This document shows, piece by piece, positions 37,690-45,734 of a stretch of 64,000 nt of DNA (position 1 is the first letter of the stretch; each line of letters opens with the position of its first letter). This DNA is from Stutzerimonas stutzeri (lineage in GTDB: Bacteria > Pseudomonadota > Gammaproteobacteria > Pseudomonadales > Pseudomonadaceae), in the NCBI RefSeq assembly GCF_000590475.1, contig NZ_CP007441.1:4347032-4411031 (forward strand). The letters run 5' to 3'. Under the pieces are notes generated by a model. The model saw nothing but the letters and a program-made list of their open reading frames with translations. It had not been told where the DNA came from and did not search any database. The position numbers and the translations under genes are program-made.

Positions 37690-37790
37690 GAGATTAGCCT
37701 CCTCGGGCTAACGCTCGGAGGCCGTCAAACCTTCTCTTGTTCTGCGAGCTTTAACTTAAGGCTTTGATGCGTTGGGTTTACCGCCGCCTC
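37690..37790. other. Spacer between heptamer array and iron-binding protein gene
   Basis: Contains an imperfect stem CCTCC-TCGGGCTAACGCTC-GGAGG (37700-37723) that could end the binding-protein transcript, and an AT-rich stretch TTTAACTTAAGG. No coding region recognised. Confidence 0.35.
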
Positions 37791-38792
37791 TCAATTCCAG
37801 CCAGCGCGGTCCATCATCATAATCGCTTCGGCCTGCCGCTCGCCGGCAACCTCCACCGGAATGGTGTCAGCCTTGAACTCACCCCATGCGGTCACTTCCG
37901 CAGACGGCTGCACGTTCGGATTTGCCGGGAATTCCATATTGGTGTCAGCGAAGATGCTTTGCGCCTCGGCCGTGGTCATCCATTCGACCAGCTTTTGCGC
38001 AGCCTCAGGGTGCGGTGCATGCTTGGTCAGACCGATACCCGAAAGATTGACGTGAACGCCACGGTCTTTCTGGTTCGGCCAGAACAGCTTCGCTTTAAGT
38101 TCCGGATCCTGCGCATGCAGGCGGCCATAGTAGTAACTGTTGACGATGCCCACATCGCATTGCCCGGCGTCGACCGCCTGGATCACGGCGTTGTCATCAG
38201 CAAAGACGTCGGTGGCCAAGTTGTTTACCCAACCCGTGATAATTTCTTCGGTTTTCTCGGCACCGTGGGTCTCGATCAGGGTGGCGGTCAGCGACTGGTT
38301 GTACACCTTCTTACTGGTACGCAGGCACAGGCGGCCTTCCCATTCCTCATCGGCCAATGCTTCGTAGGTGCTCAGCTCGCCTTGCTCGACGCGCTCAGTG
38401 GAGTAGACGATAGTTCGCGCGCGCAACGACAAGCCGGTCCAGGCGTCGGTGGAAGAGCGGTACTGAGCGGGAATATTGTCTTGCACCACTTGGGAGTGCA
38501 TAGGCTGCAGAATGCCCATCTCTTCCGCCTGCCAGAGGTTACCGCCATCCACCGTCAGCAGCAGATCCGCCGGGGTGTTCTCCCCTTCGGCCTTGATCCG
38601 GGCCATCAGCGGCGCTTCCTTGTCAGTAATGAACTTCACATTCACGCCCGTCTTGGCCTTGTAGGCGTCGAAAACGGGCTTGATCAGCTCGTCGATTCGA
38701 GAGGAGTAGACCACCACTTCGTCGGCAGCTTGTGCAGCACTCGACAGCGCAGTGAGCGCCAGAGCAGCGAATAAACCTTTGCTTGCCTGCAT
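37791..38792 (-). CDS. Iron(III) ABC transporter substrate-binding protein (FbpA-like)
   Basis: A 333-residue periplasmic ferric-ion binding protein. The signal peptide ends at AQA (about residues 20-22). The mature start ADEVVVYSSRIDELI and the tyrosine cluster NSYYYGRL (about residues 215-222), which supplies iron-coordinating tyrosines in FbpA proteins, identify the family; VYNQSL and ADDNAVIQAV are also shared. It hands iron to the double-length permease encoded next. A possible Fur box (38830-38848) lies before the gene, consistent with iron repression. ATG at 38792. Confidence 0.92.
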   Translation of the reverse strand: MQASKGLFAALALTALSSAAQAADEVVVYSSRIDELIKPVFDAYKAKTGVNVKFITDKEAPLMARIKAEGENTPADLLLTVDGGNLWQAEEMGILQPMHSQVVQDNIPAQYRSSTDAWTGLSLRARTIVYSTERVEQGELSTYEALADEEWEGRLCLRTSKKVYNQSLTATLIETHGAEKTEEIITGWVNNLATDVFADDNAVIQAVDAGQCDVGIVNSYYYGRLHAQDPELKAKLFWPNQKDRGVHVNLSGIGLTKHAPHPEAAQKLVEWMTTAEAQSIFADTNMEFPANPNVQPSAEVTAWGEFKADTIPVEVAGERQAEAIMMMDRAGWN

Positions 38793-38829
38793 GGATCAGC
38801 CTCTATATCAATTGTGAACGAGGCTGAAT

Positions 38830-38848
38830 AGTAGTGAATGTCATTTAC
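38830..38848 (-). promoter_or_regulatory. Candidate Fur box
   Basis: The minus strand reads GTAAATGACATTCACTACT, identical to the 19-base Fur consensus at 12 positions. It is 38-56 bases upstream of the iron-binding protein ATG, where a promoter is expected. Iron regulation is also expected from gene function. Confidence 0.45.
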
Positions 38849-38898
38849 TTTCTCAACGCGGCAATCTGCACAGGCCAGCAGGCCGCAGCAACACTCGA

Positions 38899-40119
38899 TC
38901 AGAAGCGTGCCAGGTCCGGCAGATCACCACTCAAGCCCAACGCCTGGCGCACAAACAATGCCTTGGCTTCAGGCATGGCCTGAATCGCTTTCAGACCAGT
39001 GTTGCGCAGCCAGCGCAGCGGCAGAGGATCGGCCTGGAACAGGCGCTCGAAGCCCTCCATCGCGGCCATCATGGCGAGGTTATGCGGCATGCGACGGCGC
39101 TCGTAGCGTGCCAGCACTCGTGGATCACCCAACTGCGCGCCACGAGCAACAGCGGCCAGCAGCACCTCTGCAAGGACTGCAGCATCGAGTAAGCCGAGGT
39201 TCACGCCCTGCCCCGCCAGGGGGTGGATGGTGTGCGCAGCATCACCAATGAGAGCCAGGCCTGGCTGCACATAGCGCTTGGCATGGCGTTGCCGCAAGGG
39301 GATGCACACGCGCGGATCGGCTTCCAGCACCTCGCCCAAACGGTATTCGAATGCTCGCCCAAGCGCCTGGCAAAACGCTTGTTCATCCAGCGCCATGAGA
39401 CGCTGCGCTTCATCCTCGGTGGCCGACCAGACGATCGAGCACCAATGCGGATCGCCTTCGCGTTGCAGCGGCAGGAAGGCCAGCGGGCCGTCATCGGTGA
39501 ATCGCTGCCAGGCTGTCTGCTGATTTGGCTCGGCACAGCGAACGCTGGTGACGATGGCGTGATGCAGGTAATCCCATTCTCGCGTATCGCAGCCCACCAG
39601 ACGGCGTACCGCGGAGTTGGCGCCATCGGCCGCAACCACTAGAGCAGCACTGAGTTGTTGCCCATCGGCCAGGGTCAGGGTCCAGCCGTGTTCGTTCTGG
39701 TGCACCTGCTCCACCCGTGCATCGGCCAACAATTCGACCGAGCCGTGGGCCTTCAAGGCGTCCAGCAGGGCATCCTGTACCACGAGGTTCTCGACAATGT
39801 GACCGAGCACCTCGGCATGTACCGACGCTGCGGAAAAATGAATCTGGCCCGTGCCGGAGCCATCCCATACATGCATATCGGTATAAGGACTGGCGCGCCG
39901 GCTGACGATTCCTGGCCAGGCGCCGACGCGCTCGAGAATCCGCTGACTGGCGGCGGACAGAGCGCTGACACGCGGTTCGAAAGAATCGCCGGATGCGAAA
40001 GGCCGCGGGGCCAGCGGGCCGGCATCGATCAGCTTGATGGTGAGGCCGGCGCCTTGCAGTGCCAAGGCCAGGGTACTGCCGACCATACCGGCGCCGACAA
40101 TGATGAGGTCCGTTTGCAT
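38899..40119 (-). CDS. UbiH/UbiF/VisC-family FAD-dependent hydroxylase
   Basis: A 406-residue flavoprotein monooxygenase of ubiquinone biosynthesis. The Rossmann dinucleotide motif GAGMVGSTLALALQGAG starts at residue 9. The DG motif appears as ADGANS at about 160, and the GD motif LIGDAAHTIHPLAGQGVNLGLLD lies near residue 300 (FAD ribityl binding). It adds an oxygen to the quinone ring; which carbon (UbiI- or UbiF-like) cannot be told by eye. The ATG at 40119 begins the protein just before the FAD motif; the upstream in-frame extension to 40239 is not family-like. A second paralogue (ubiH) follows upstream on the same strand, 192 bases away. Confidence 0.88.
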   Translation of the reverse strand: MQTDLIIVGAGMVGSTLALALQGAGLTIKLIDAGPLAPRPFASGDSFEPRVSALSAASQRILERVGAWPGIVSRRASPYTDMHVWDGSGTGQIHFSAASVHAEVLGHIVENLVVQDALLDALKAHGSVELLADARVEQVHQNEHGWTLTLADGQQLSAALVVAADGANSAVRRLVGCDTREWDYLHHAIVTSVRCAEPNQQTAWQRFTDDGPLAFLPLQREGDPHWCSIVWSATEDEAQRLMALDEQAFCQALGRAFEYRLGEVLEADPRVCIPLRQRHAKRYVQPGLALIGDAAHTIHPLAGQGVNLGLLDAAVLAEVLLAAVARGAQLGDPRVLARYERRRMPHNLAMMAAMEGFERLFQADPLPLRWLRNTGLKAIQAMPEAKALFVRQALGLSGDLPDLARF

Positions 40120-40311
40120 TGCTGCTCTCCTATGCGCCGGTCTGCGGCCTGTCTGGTGAGCCCGCAGGCCGTGATCGATGGCCCCGCGCATCGCTCGATA
40201 CTCTGCCGACAGGCTTGCCGCCTGCCAAAGGCTCTTCAATCGCTCGGAGCCCCTCGATGCTGAGATGATTCCTGTAAATAACGACTCATCCGGAACGTTT
40301 AGCCTAAACGC

Positions 40312-41490
40312 TCAGCGCTCGCGTACGCCCAGCCCCATCGCCTGCCGCGCAAACCAGGTCTTGGCTGGAGGTAGAAGATCCAACCCCAGCAGCCCGACAT
40401 TGCGGGCCGCGGTGGAAAGACGGGCCGAATCACCGAACAACTGGGTCAGCCGGTCGGAGAAACCCACCGTGAGCCGCTGATCCGTCCGCTGCTGCTGCTG
40501 GTAAGCCTGCAACACACCTAGCTTTCCCAGCCCCATTGCACTGTTCAATAGCGCAGTTGCAAGCGCCTCGGTGTCTCGCAGCGACAGGTTGTATCCCTGC
40601 CCGGCAATAGGGTGCAAGCTGTGCGCGGCATTACCCAATACGACCAGCCCGGAGCGAACCTGTTCTTCTGCCTCTACCAGCATCAGCGGATAGAGATGCC
40701 TCGCCCCGACCTGCTGGAAGCCACCCAAGCGGTAGCCGAATGCCTCTTGCAGTTCGCCGAGGAACTCCGCTTCCGGGAGCGCGGCAAGGCGCGCCGCATC
40801 CCGCTCCGAACGGGTCCAGACCAGCGCGCAGCGATTGTCTTGCAACGGCAACAGCGCCATCGGCCCGCTATCGGTGAAACGCTCGAACGCCTGTCCGCCA
40901 TGAGGCTTGCCCGGCGTCACGTTGGCGATCAGCGCCGTTTGATCATAAGGCGTGCACTTGATCTCGATGCCGAGTTGCTCGCGCAATGCGGACCGCCCAC
41001 CGTCGGCGAGCACAGCCAAGTCGCAGTCAAGCTGTTGCCGGTCGGTCAGGATCAGCCGATAGCCGCCGTCCAAGGGCTGCATGCGCTCGACTTCGGCGGG
41101 GCAATGACGAACCACGACCCGATCATCCAGCGCCTGCCACAGGCAATGGCCAATCCAGGCGTTCTCCACCACATAGCCCAGTGCAGGCACCTGCTCGGTG
41201 CTGGCATCGAGCCGAGCAGCGCCCGCCCGGCCGCGATCGGAAACATGGATGCGCATGATCGGCTCGGCACGCTCGGCAATCCGCTCCCAGACGCCCAGCC
41301 GTTGATAGATCAGCCGCGTACCGTAGGAAAGCGCCGTGGAGCGCGCGTCGTAGCTGGGCTGATACTCATTGCCCGGCTCGAACGGCTCGATCAGGTCGAT
41401 GGTCCAGCCGCGCGCCCTGGCGCCCTTCTGCAGCGCCAGCGCCAGACTGGCACCGACCAATCCGCCGCCCACGATGGCGAGCCTGCCCAC
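40312..41490 (-). CDS. ubiH: UbiH, 2-octaprenyl-6-methoxyphenyl hydroxylase
   Basis: A 392-residue FAD monooxygenase in ubiquinone synthesis, paralogous to the neighbouring hydroxylase. GGGLVGASLALAL (about residue 7) binds FAD, LADGGRSALR is the DG motif and LGNAAHSLHPIAGQGYNLSLRD is the GD motif. The start is a GTG at 41490, three bases after the stop of pepP; this gives a normal N-terminus (VGRLAIVGGG), whereas an upstream ATG would overlap pepP by over 200 bases. The order ygfB-pepP-ubiH-ubi hydroxylase is the usual proteobacterial cluster. Confidence 0.92.
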   Translation of the reverse strand: MGRLAIVGGGLVGASLALALQKGARARGWTIDLIEPFEPGNEYQPSYDARSTALSYGTRLIYQRLGVWERIAERAEPIMRIHVSDRGRAGAARLDASTEQVPALGYVVENAWIGHCLWQALDDRVVVRHCPAEVERMQPLDGGYRLILTDRQQLDCDLAVLADGGRSALREQLGIEIKCTPYDQTALIANVTPGKPHGGQAFERFTDSGPMALLPLQDNRCALVWTRSERDAARLAALPEAEFLGELQEAFGYRLGGFQQVGARHLYPLMLVEAEEQVRSGLVVLGNAAHSLHPIAGQGYNLSLRDTEALATALLNSAMGLGKLGVLQAYQQQQRTDQRLTVGFSDRLTQLFGDSARLSTAARNVGLLGLDLLPPAKTWFARQAMGLGVRER

Positions 41491-41492
41491 GT

Positions 41493-42824
41493 CTACGCGA
41501 CCTCGGCGGCAGCTGCCATCAAGGCCTCGATTTCCGAGACAGTCTTGGGCACACCGGCGGTGAGGACGTCGCAGCCGGTTCGGGTCACCACCACATCGTC
41601 TTCGATGCGTACGCCGATGCCGCGCCACTTCTTCGACACGTCCTGGTTGTCGGCGGCGATATAAATGCCCGGCTCGACGGTCATCGCCATGCCCGGCTCC
41701 AGCACGCGCCATTCGCCGCCAACCTTGTAGTCACCGACGTCATGCACATCCATACCCAGCCAGTGGCCGGCGCGATGCATATAGAACGGTTTGTAGGCTT
41801 CTGCGGCGATCAGCTCGTCGACGCCGCCCTGAAGCAGCCCCAGATCGACCAACCCGGTGGTAATGACCTTCACCGTCGCCTCATGCGCCTCGTTCCAGTG
41901 CTTGCCGGGCGCAATATGCTTGAAGGCCTCCTCATTGGCCGCCAGCACCAGCTCGTAGATCGCTTTCTGTTCGGGCGAGAAGCGACCACCGACCGGAAAG
42001 GTGCGGGTTATGTCGCTGGCGTAGCAGTCGATCTCACAGCCGGCATCGATCAGCACTAGGTCGCCCTCCTTGAGCAAGGCGTCGTTCTCTCGGTAATGCA
42101 AAATGCAGGCGTTCTTGCCGGCCGCGACGATGGAGCCGTAGGCCGGCATCTTCGCCCCGCCCTTGCGGAACTCGTAGTCCAGCTCCGCTTCCAGATGGTA
42201 TTCATAGAGGCCGGCGCGGCTGGCTTGCATGGCACGGATATGGGCCCGCGCAGAAATCTCCGCCGCGGTGCGCATCACCTTGACCTCGTTCGCCGACTTG
42301 TACAGGCGCAGGTCGTGCAGCAAATGATCGAGGGCAACAAACTCGTTAGGTGGCTGGGCGCCTTGGCGAGCCTTGGAGCGGATGGTGTTGATCCACTCCA
42401 TCAGTCGGTGATCGAACTCTTGGTTGCTGCCGATGGCGTAATAGACGCGCGAACGACCCTCGATCAGACCAGGGAGAATGTCATCGATATCGCCAATGGG
42501 GAAAGCGTCGTCAGCACCGTACTCGGAGATGGCACCGTCCTGGCCCGCCCGCAATCCGTCCCATAACTCCCGAGCCGGATCGCGTTCGCGACAGAACAGC
42601 ACATATTCGCCGTGCTCACGACCCGGAATCAGCGCTATCACCGATTCCGGCTCGGGAAACCCGGACAAATATTGAAAATCACTGTCCTGACGGTAAATGT
42701 GCTCAACGTCGCGGTTGCGGATGTACATCGGCGCCGCCGGCAGGATGGCGATGCTGTTGGGTTCCATCTCAGCCATCAGCGCCTTGCGCCGACGGGCGTA
42801 TTCCGACTTCGGGATGCGGGTCAT
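41493..42824 (-). CDS. pepP: PepP, Xaa-Pro aminopeptidase (aminopeptidase P)
   Basis: A 443-residue metallopeptidase of family M24 removing N-terminal residues before proline. The AMP_N domain (about 1-135) is followed by a pita-bread domain with di-metal ligands: aspartates in LIDAGCEIDCYASDITRTFP, histidine in HRAGHWLGMDVHD, and glutamates in TVEPGIYI and RIEDDVVVT. The ATG at 42824 (MTRIPKSEYARRR) matches the family start and has GAGGA upstream; a second ATG at 42842 overlaps the ygfB stop as ATGA and would add six residues. Translational coupling with ygfB is therefore likely. Confidence 0.94.
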   Translation of the reverse strand: MTRIPKSEYARRRKALMAEMEPNSIAILPAAPMYIRNRDVEHIYRQDSDFQYLSGFPEPESVIALIPGREHGEYVLFCRERDPARELWDGLRAGQDGAISEYGADDAFPIGDIDDILPGLIEGRSRVYYAIGSNQEFDHRLMEWINTIRSKARQGAQPPNEFVALDHLLHDLRLYKSANEVKVMRTAAEISARAHIRAMQASRAGLYEYHLEAELDYEFRKGGAKMPAYGSIVAAGKNACILHYRENDALLKEGDLVLIDAGCEIDCYASDITRTFPVGGRFSPEQKAIYELVLAANEEAFKHIAPGKHWNEAHEATVKVITTGLVDLGLLQGGVDELIAAEAYKPFYMHRAGHWLGMDVHDVGDYKVGGEWRVLEPGMAMTVEPGIYIAADNQDVSKKWRGIGVRIEDDVVVTRTGCDVLTAGVPKTVSEIEALMAAAAEVA

Positions 42825-42838
42825 GAACGGCTGGGTCC

Positions 42839-43393
42839 TCAATGCAGGGAGGGCTTAGGTGCTGGCGGCGCCGGCTTTGCACACTCGGTGAACAGCAGCA
42901 ATGGCGCCACGCGCAGATATTCCATGACTTCCATATAGTCGCTTTCGCCGTCCTCGGACTCGTCCAGGGAGTCCTGTATCTGCGCGATCGCGGCCATGTC
43001 CTGCAGCACTTCCATCGCCTCACCGCTCAGCGCACGGTCACCGGCGATCAGGCCGAAGCCGGCCAGGAAGCTCTGGCACCACTGCCCCAGGGCAAGCGTG
43101 CGCTCGGCGAGCGGTGCATCGTCGGAGGGCAGCAGCAGTACGATGGCGATGTCGTCGCCAGCGAGCTCGCCCTTGACCATCTCCTGCAAGCCTATGAGCG
43201 CCTGGCGCACCGATTCCTCGGGCTCTGCGCCGAGCAGCTCGGTGGCATCGGTCAACCAGGTTTCGACATCGAAACCGGCGCCGGCGCAGCTGCGCCCGAG
43301 CAACAGCCCGTGCAGCTCGGCGGGTGTGACGGGTTGGGCACTGCTGGCCAGCAATGTGGCGAAAGCAGCATATGGCGAGTTCTGAATGGGCAT
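42839..43393 (-). CDS. ygfB: YgfB family protein (UPF0149)
   Basis: A 184-residue acidic, helical cytosolic protein. ELHGLLLGRSCAGAG near residue 26, WCQSFLAGFGL near 107 and the YMEVMEYLRVAPLLLF stretch at about 150 are UPF0149 signatures. In P. aeruginosa YgfB raises ampDh3-linked beta-lactam resistance by antagonising AlpA; whether that holds here is unknown. First gene of ygfB-pepP-ubiH-ubi hydroxylase, divergent from the zapB-like/zapA genes. Confidence 0.92.
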   Translation of the reverse strand: MPIQNSPYAAFATLLASSAQPVTPAELHGLLLGRSCAGAGFDVETWLTDATELLGAEPEESVRQALIGLQEMVKGELAGDDIAIVLLLPSDDAPLAERTLALGQWCQSFLAGFGLIAGDRALSGEAMEVLQDMAAIAQIQDSLDESEDGESDYMEVMEYLRVAPLLLFTECAKPAPPAPKPSLH

Positions 43394-43515
43394 TGGCGGC
43401 TAGGCGCACAGAGGCGCTAATGTCTAGAATGAGGCCTCGTATCCTAGCATCGGCACACGAGCCAAGACCATCGAAGCCGGACCGCCCAATGCTCGCGCCA
43501 CTTACCGGGAATCCC

Positions 43516-43725
43516 ATGGAAGACGCCGATCTGCAATTGCTGACCACCAAGCTGGAGCAGCTGATTCAGCGCATCGAGCAACTCAAGGTGCAGAATCGCT
43601 TGCTGCTTCATAGTGAGCAGGCCTGGCGCGAGGAACGCGCTCATCTGATTGAAAAGAACGAAATGGCACGGGTGAAGGTCGAATCAATGATTTCGCGCCT
43701 GAAAGCCCTGGAGCAGGACTCATGA
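43516..43725 (+). CDS. Small coiled-coil protein, TIGR02449 family (ZapB-like)
   Basis: A 69-residue protein that is nearly one coiled coil (leucine/isoleucine heptads across LLTTKLEQLIQRIEQLKVQN, residues 7-26). It belongs to a small family always found next to zapA. A ZapB-like role at the division site is plausible but inferred. ATG at 43516 follows GGGAATCCC without a strong ribosome site; the longer in-frame extension is rejected. The stop overlaps the zapA start (ATGA), so both are coupled. Confidence 0.85.
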   Translation: MEDADLQLLTTKLEQLIQRIEQLKVQNRLLLHSEQAWREERAHLIEKNEMARVKVESMISRLKALEQDS

Positions 43726-44036
43726 CCCAGCCGAACACCGTAACCGTGCATATCATGGACAAGGAATATTGTATTTCCTGCCCACCCGAAGAACGTAGCA
43801 ACCTCGAAGGCGCCGCGCATTACCTGGACCGCAAGATGCGGGAAATTCGCAGCAGCGGAAAAGTCATCGGCGCCGACCGCGTCGCGGTGATGGCCGCGCT
43901 CAACATCACTCATGAACTGCTGCACAAGCATGACCGGCTGGATGCCGAAGCCAACAGCGCCCGCGAACACGTCCGCGTTTTGCTCGAGCGGGTCGACAGC
44001 GCGTTGGCCACTGATCCAAACCCTTCCGGCAACTGA
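43722..44036 (+). CDS. zapA: ZapA, cell division protein
   Basis: A 104-residue protein that bundles FtsZ filaments. The N-terminal VTVHIMDKEYCISCPPEE and the central AAHYLDRKMREIR (about residues 29-41) followed by VAVMAALNITHELL are typical, with a C-terminal coiled coil. It overlaps the preceding small coiled-coil gene by four bases and is followed by 6S RNA and fau, the widely conserved zapA-ssrS-fau arrangement. Confidence 0.93.
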   Translation: MTQPNTVTVHIMDKEYCISCPPEERSNLEGAAHYLDRKMREIRSSGKVIGADRVAVMAALNITHELLHKHDRLDAEANSAREHVRVLLERVDSALATDPNPSGN

Positions 44037-44069
44037 TGAACGGCAGACAGATTGCGTTATAATCCCGGC

Positions 44070-44248
44070 CACTCCCTGGCATGTTCGCCAGTCGGCGATG
44101 ACCCTCTCCCGATAAGCAACACCATGGAGGCTACACGTAGTGCCGGTGTGCATGTCCGCCTGACGGAAAGCCTTAAGGTACTCTGTAGTCGCCACCTTGA
44201 ACTCTCGGGTTCAAGGGCCTACGCTGGCAGCGGCATGCTGGGGAGCCT
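44070..44248 (+). ncRNA. ssrS: 6S RNA (ssrS)
   Basis: A roughly 180-base RNA between zapA and fau. A TATAAT box lies at 44058-44063, so transcription begins near 44070. The 5' segment ACTCCCTGGCATGTTCGCC pairs with GGCAGCGGCATGCTGGGGAG at the 3' end to form the long closing stem; the middle forms the open-promoter-like bubble, and CCTTGAACTCTCGGGTTCAAGG forms an apical hairpin near 44195-44217. 6S RNA sequesters sigma-70 RNA polymerase in stationary phase. Sequence elements such as GCCTTAAGGTACTCTGTAGTC match the pseudomonad form I know. Ends are approximate (a few bases). Confidence 0.88.
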
Positions 44249-44254
44249 CATTTC

Positions 44255-44872
44255 ATGTTCGTAGCCGAAGGCCTCTCGCGCCCGGCGCTACGACGCCAAT
44301 TGCAACAAGCTCGCCGCCAGCTCTCTCCTATTCAGCAACGTCTGGCTGCAAGAAACCTCTATCGGCAACTGGCTCAGCACCCGCTGTTTCGCCGCGCGCG
44401 CCACGTTGCTCTGTATTTGCCCAATGACGGCGAAATAGATCCCCGTCCGCTATTACTGGCAGCGCAACGACGCGGCAAGGCGACCTACTTGCCGGTGCTC
44501 AACGCCTGGCCGCGCACGCGTATGGTGTTCCAACGGATTACCCCGAACGAGCATTTGAAGCCGAATCGCTTCGGTATCGCCGAACCGGCATTCCGTCATG
44601 CCCGGCAGCGCTCCGTCTGGTCACTCGACTTGATTTTGATGCCACTGGTGGGGTTCGACGAACACGGCGGCCGTCTGGGCATGGGCGGAGGCTTTTATGA
44701 TCGCAGCCTGGCATACCGCAGCAGGCGCAAAAAAGGTCACAAACCGACGCTTTTAGGGCTTGCGCACGAATGTCAGAAGGTGGATCGCTTGCCATTGGCC
44801 AGCTGGGATGTGAGCCTGGAGGCTACGGTGACAGACCGGGGCTGGTATGCGAAACGAGACGGGAAGAACTGA
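44255..44872 (+). CDS. fau: 5-formyltetrahydrofolate cyclo-ligase
   Basis: A 205-residue enzyme that converts 5-formyl-THF to 5,10-methenyl-THF with ATP. The N-terminal basic helix (RRQLQQARRQLS) and the signature MGGGFYDRSLAY (about residue 146) with preceding LILMPLVGFDEHGGRLG are diagnostic. It starts within a few bases of the end of 6S RNA and is probably translated from the same primary transcript, as is common in this arrangement. ATG at 44255. Confidence 0.94.
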   Translation: MFVAEGLSRPALRRQLQQARRQLSPIQQRLAARNLYRQLAQHPLFRRARHVALYLPNDGEIDPRPLLLAAQRRGKATYLPVLNAWPRTRMVFQRITPNEHLKPNRFGIAEPAFRHARQRSVWSLDLILMPLVGFDEHGGRLGMGGGFYDRSLAYRSRRKKGHKPTLLGLAHECQKVDRLPLASWDVSLEATVTDRGWYAKRDGKN

Positions 44873-44908
44873 GGCAGTGCTAGGGCCGCGTCCATGCGGC
44901 GGGTTCGC

Positions 44909-45058
44909 TCAGCGCTGAAGCTGCTGCGAATGGCTGATCGGAACCATCGAAGATGCGGCGTCCGGCTGATCCCATAACCCTTGGGTATAGCCCGTCGTCA
45001 CGACCCCGAGACCAAAAATCAGCACCAGGACCCAAAGAATATCTGGCTTGCGTTTCAT
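44909..45058 (-). CDS. Small single-pass membrane protein, 49 residues
   Basis: A short reading frame MKRKPDILWVLVLIFGLG... with three basic residues followed by one hydrophobic helix (about residues 8-23) and a short polar tail ending HSQQLQR. GGGGGAGGCG lies just upstream of the ATG, an excellent ribosome site. It is convergent with fau (stop to stop 36 bases). I do not recognise a named family, though tiny proteins of this type (KRKPDxxW start) are common in pseudomonads. Function unknown. Confidence 0.6.
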   Translation of the reverse strand: MKRKPDILWVLVLIFGLGVVTTGYTQGLWDQPDAASSMVPISHSQQLQR

Positions 45059-45253
45059 AATTTTCGCCTCCCCCTGCCAGGCGACAATGTTGCGTCGAGT
45101 CAGTATCGTTTTAGTTTTCCAGACTCGACAATGCCAACCTCAAGCGCGGCATTCTCCGCCATGCCTCGGTACAGCGCAAACCTGCGTGGCAACCGATTGT
45201 CGGGGATGTTGCGTTTGAGAACTCATCAATGCAACTAGCTATGAGCAAAGACC

Positions 45254-45703
45254 ATGCCGTATTGGCTGATGAAGTCCGAACCGGACGAATTTTCCATTCA
45301 CAACCTGGAGCAACTTGGTACGAGTCGCTGGGACGGCGTACGCAACTACCAAGCTCGCAACTTTCTCCGCCAGATGGCCAAGGGCGACCAGTTCTTCTTT
45401 TATCATTCAAGCTGCGCTACGCCTGGCATCGCCGGAATTGGCAACATCCAGCGCACCGGCTATCCCGACCCGACAGCGCTTGACCCCGACAGCGCCTATT
45501 TTGATGCCAAGGCCAGCGAGACGAAAAACCCATGGAGCGCCGTCGACGTCGGCTTTGTCGAACGCTTCGAATCGACGCTGACACTGCCTCGCCTCAAAAC
45601 AGAGCCGGCTCTTGCGCAAATGCCGCTAGTACAGAAGGGTAGCAGGCTGTCGGTGATGCCGGTCAGTGAAAGCGAGTGGCTCGCCATTCTGAGCATGCGC
45701 TGA
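45254..45703 (+). CDS. EVE domain-containing protein
   Basis: A 149-residue single-domain protein. MPYWLMKSEPDEFSI, WDGVRNYQARNFLR (about residues 26-39), FFYHSSC and the proline-rich PYPD-like YPDPTALDP are EVE/PUA-like signatures. EVE domains bind modified bases in DNA or RNA; the free-standing form in proteobacteria has no fixed role. Lies beside fau in many genomes. ATG 45254. Confidence 0.92.
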   Translation: MPYWLMKSEPDEFSIHNLEQLGTSRWDGVRNYQARNFLRQMAKGDQFFFYHSSCATPGIAGIGNIQRTGYPDPTALDPDSAYFDAKASETKNPWSAVDVGFVERFESTLTLPRLKTEPALAQMPLVQKGSRLSVMPVSESEWLAILSMR

Positions 45704-45734
45704 ACCAGCCAGCTCTTCTCATGCCCCCACACCC

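Noticed and set aside
37200..37767. Repeat-encoded KLQAASC and QLAACSL proteins on both strands
   Set aside because: They exist only because a heptamer without stop codons leaves all frames open; no ribosome site or ATG start of note supports them.
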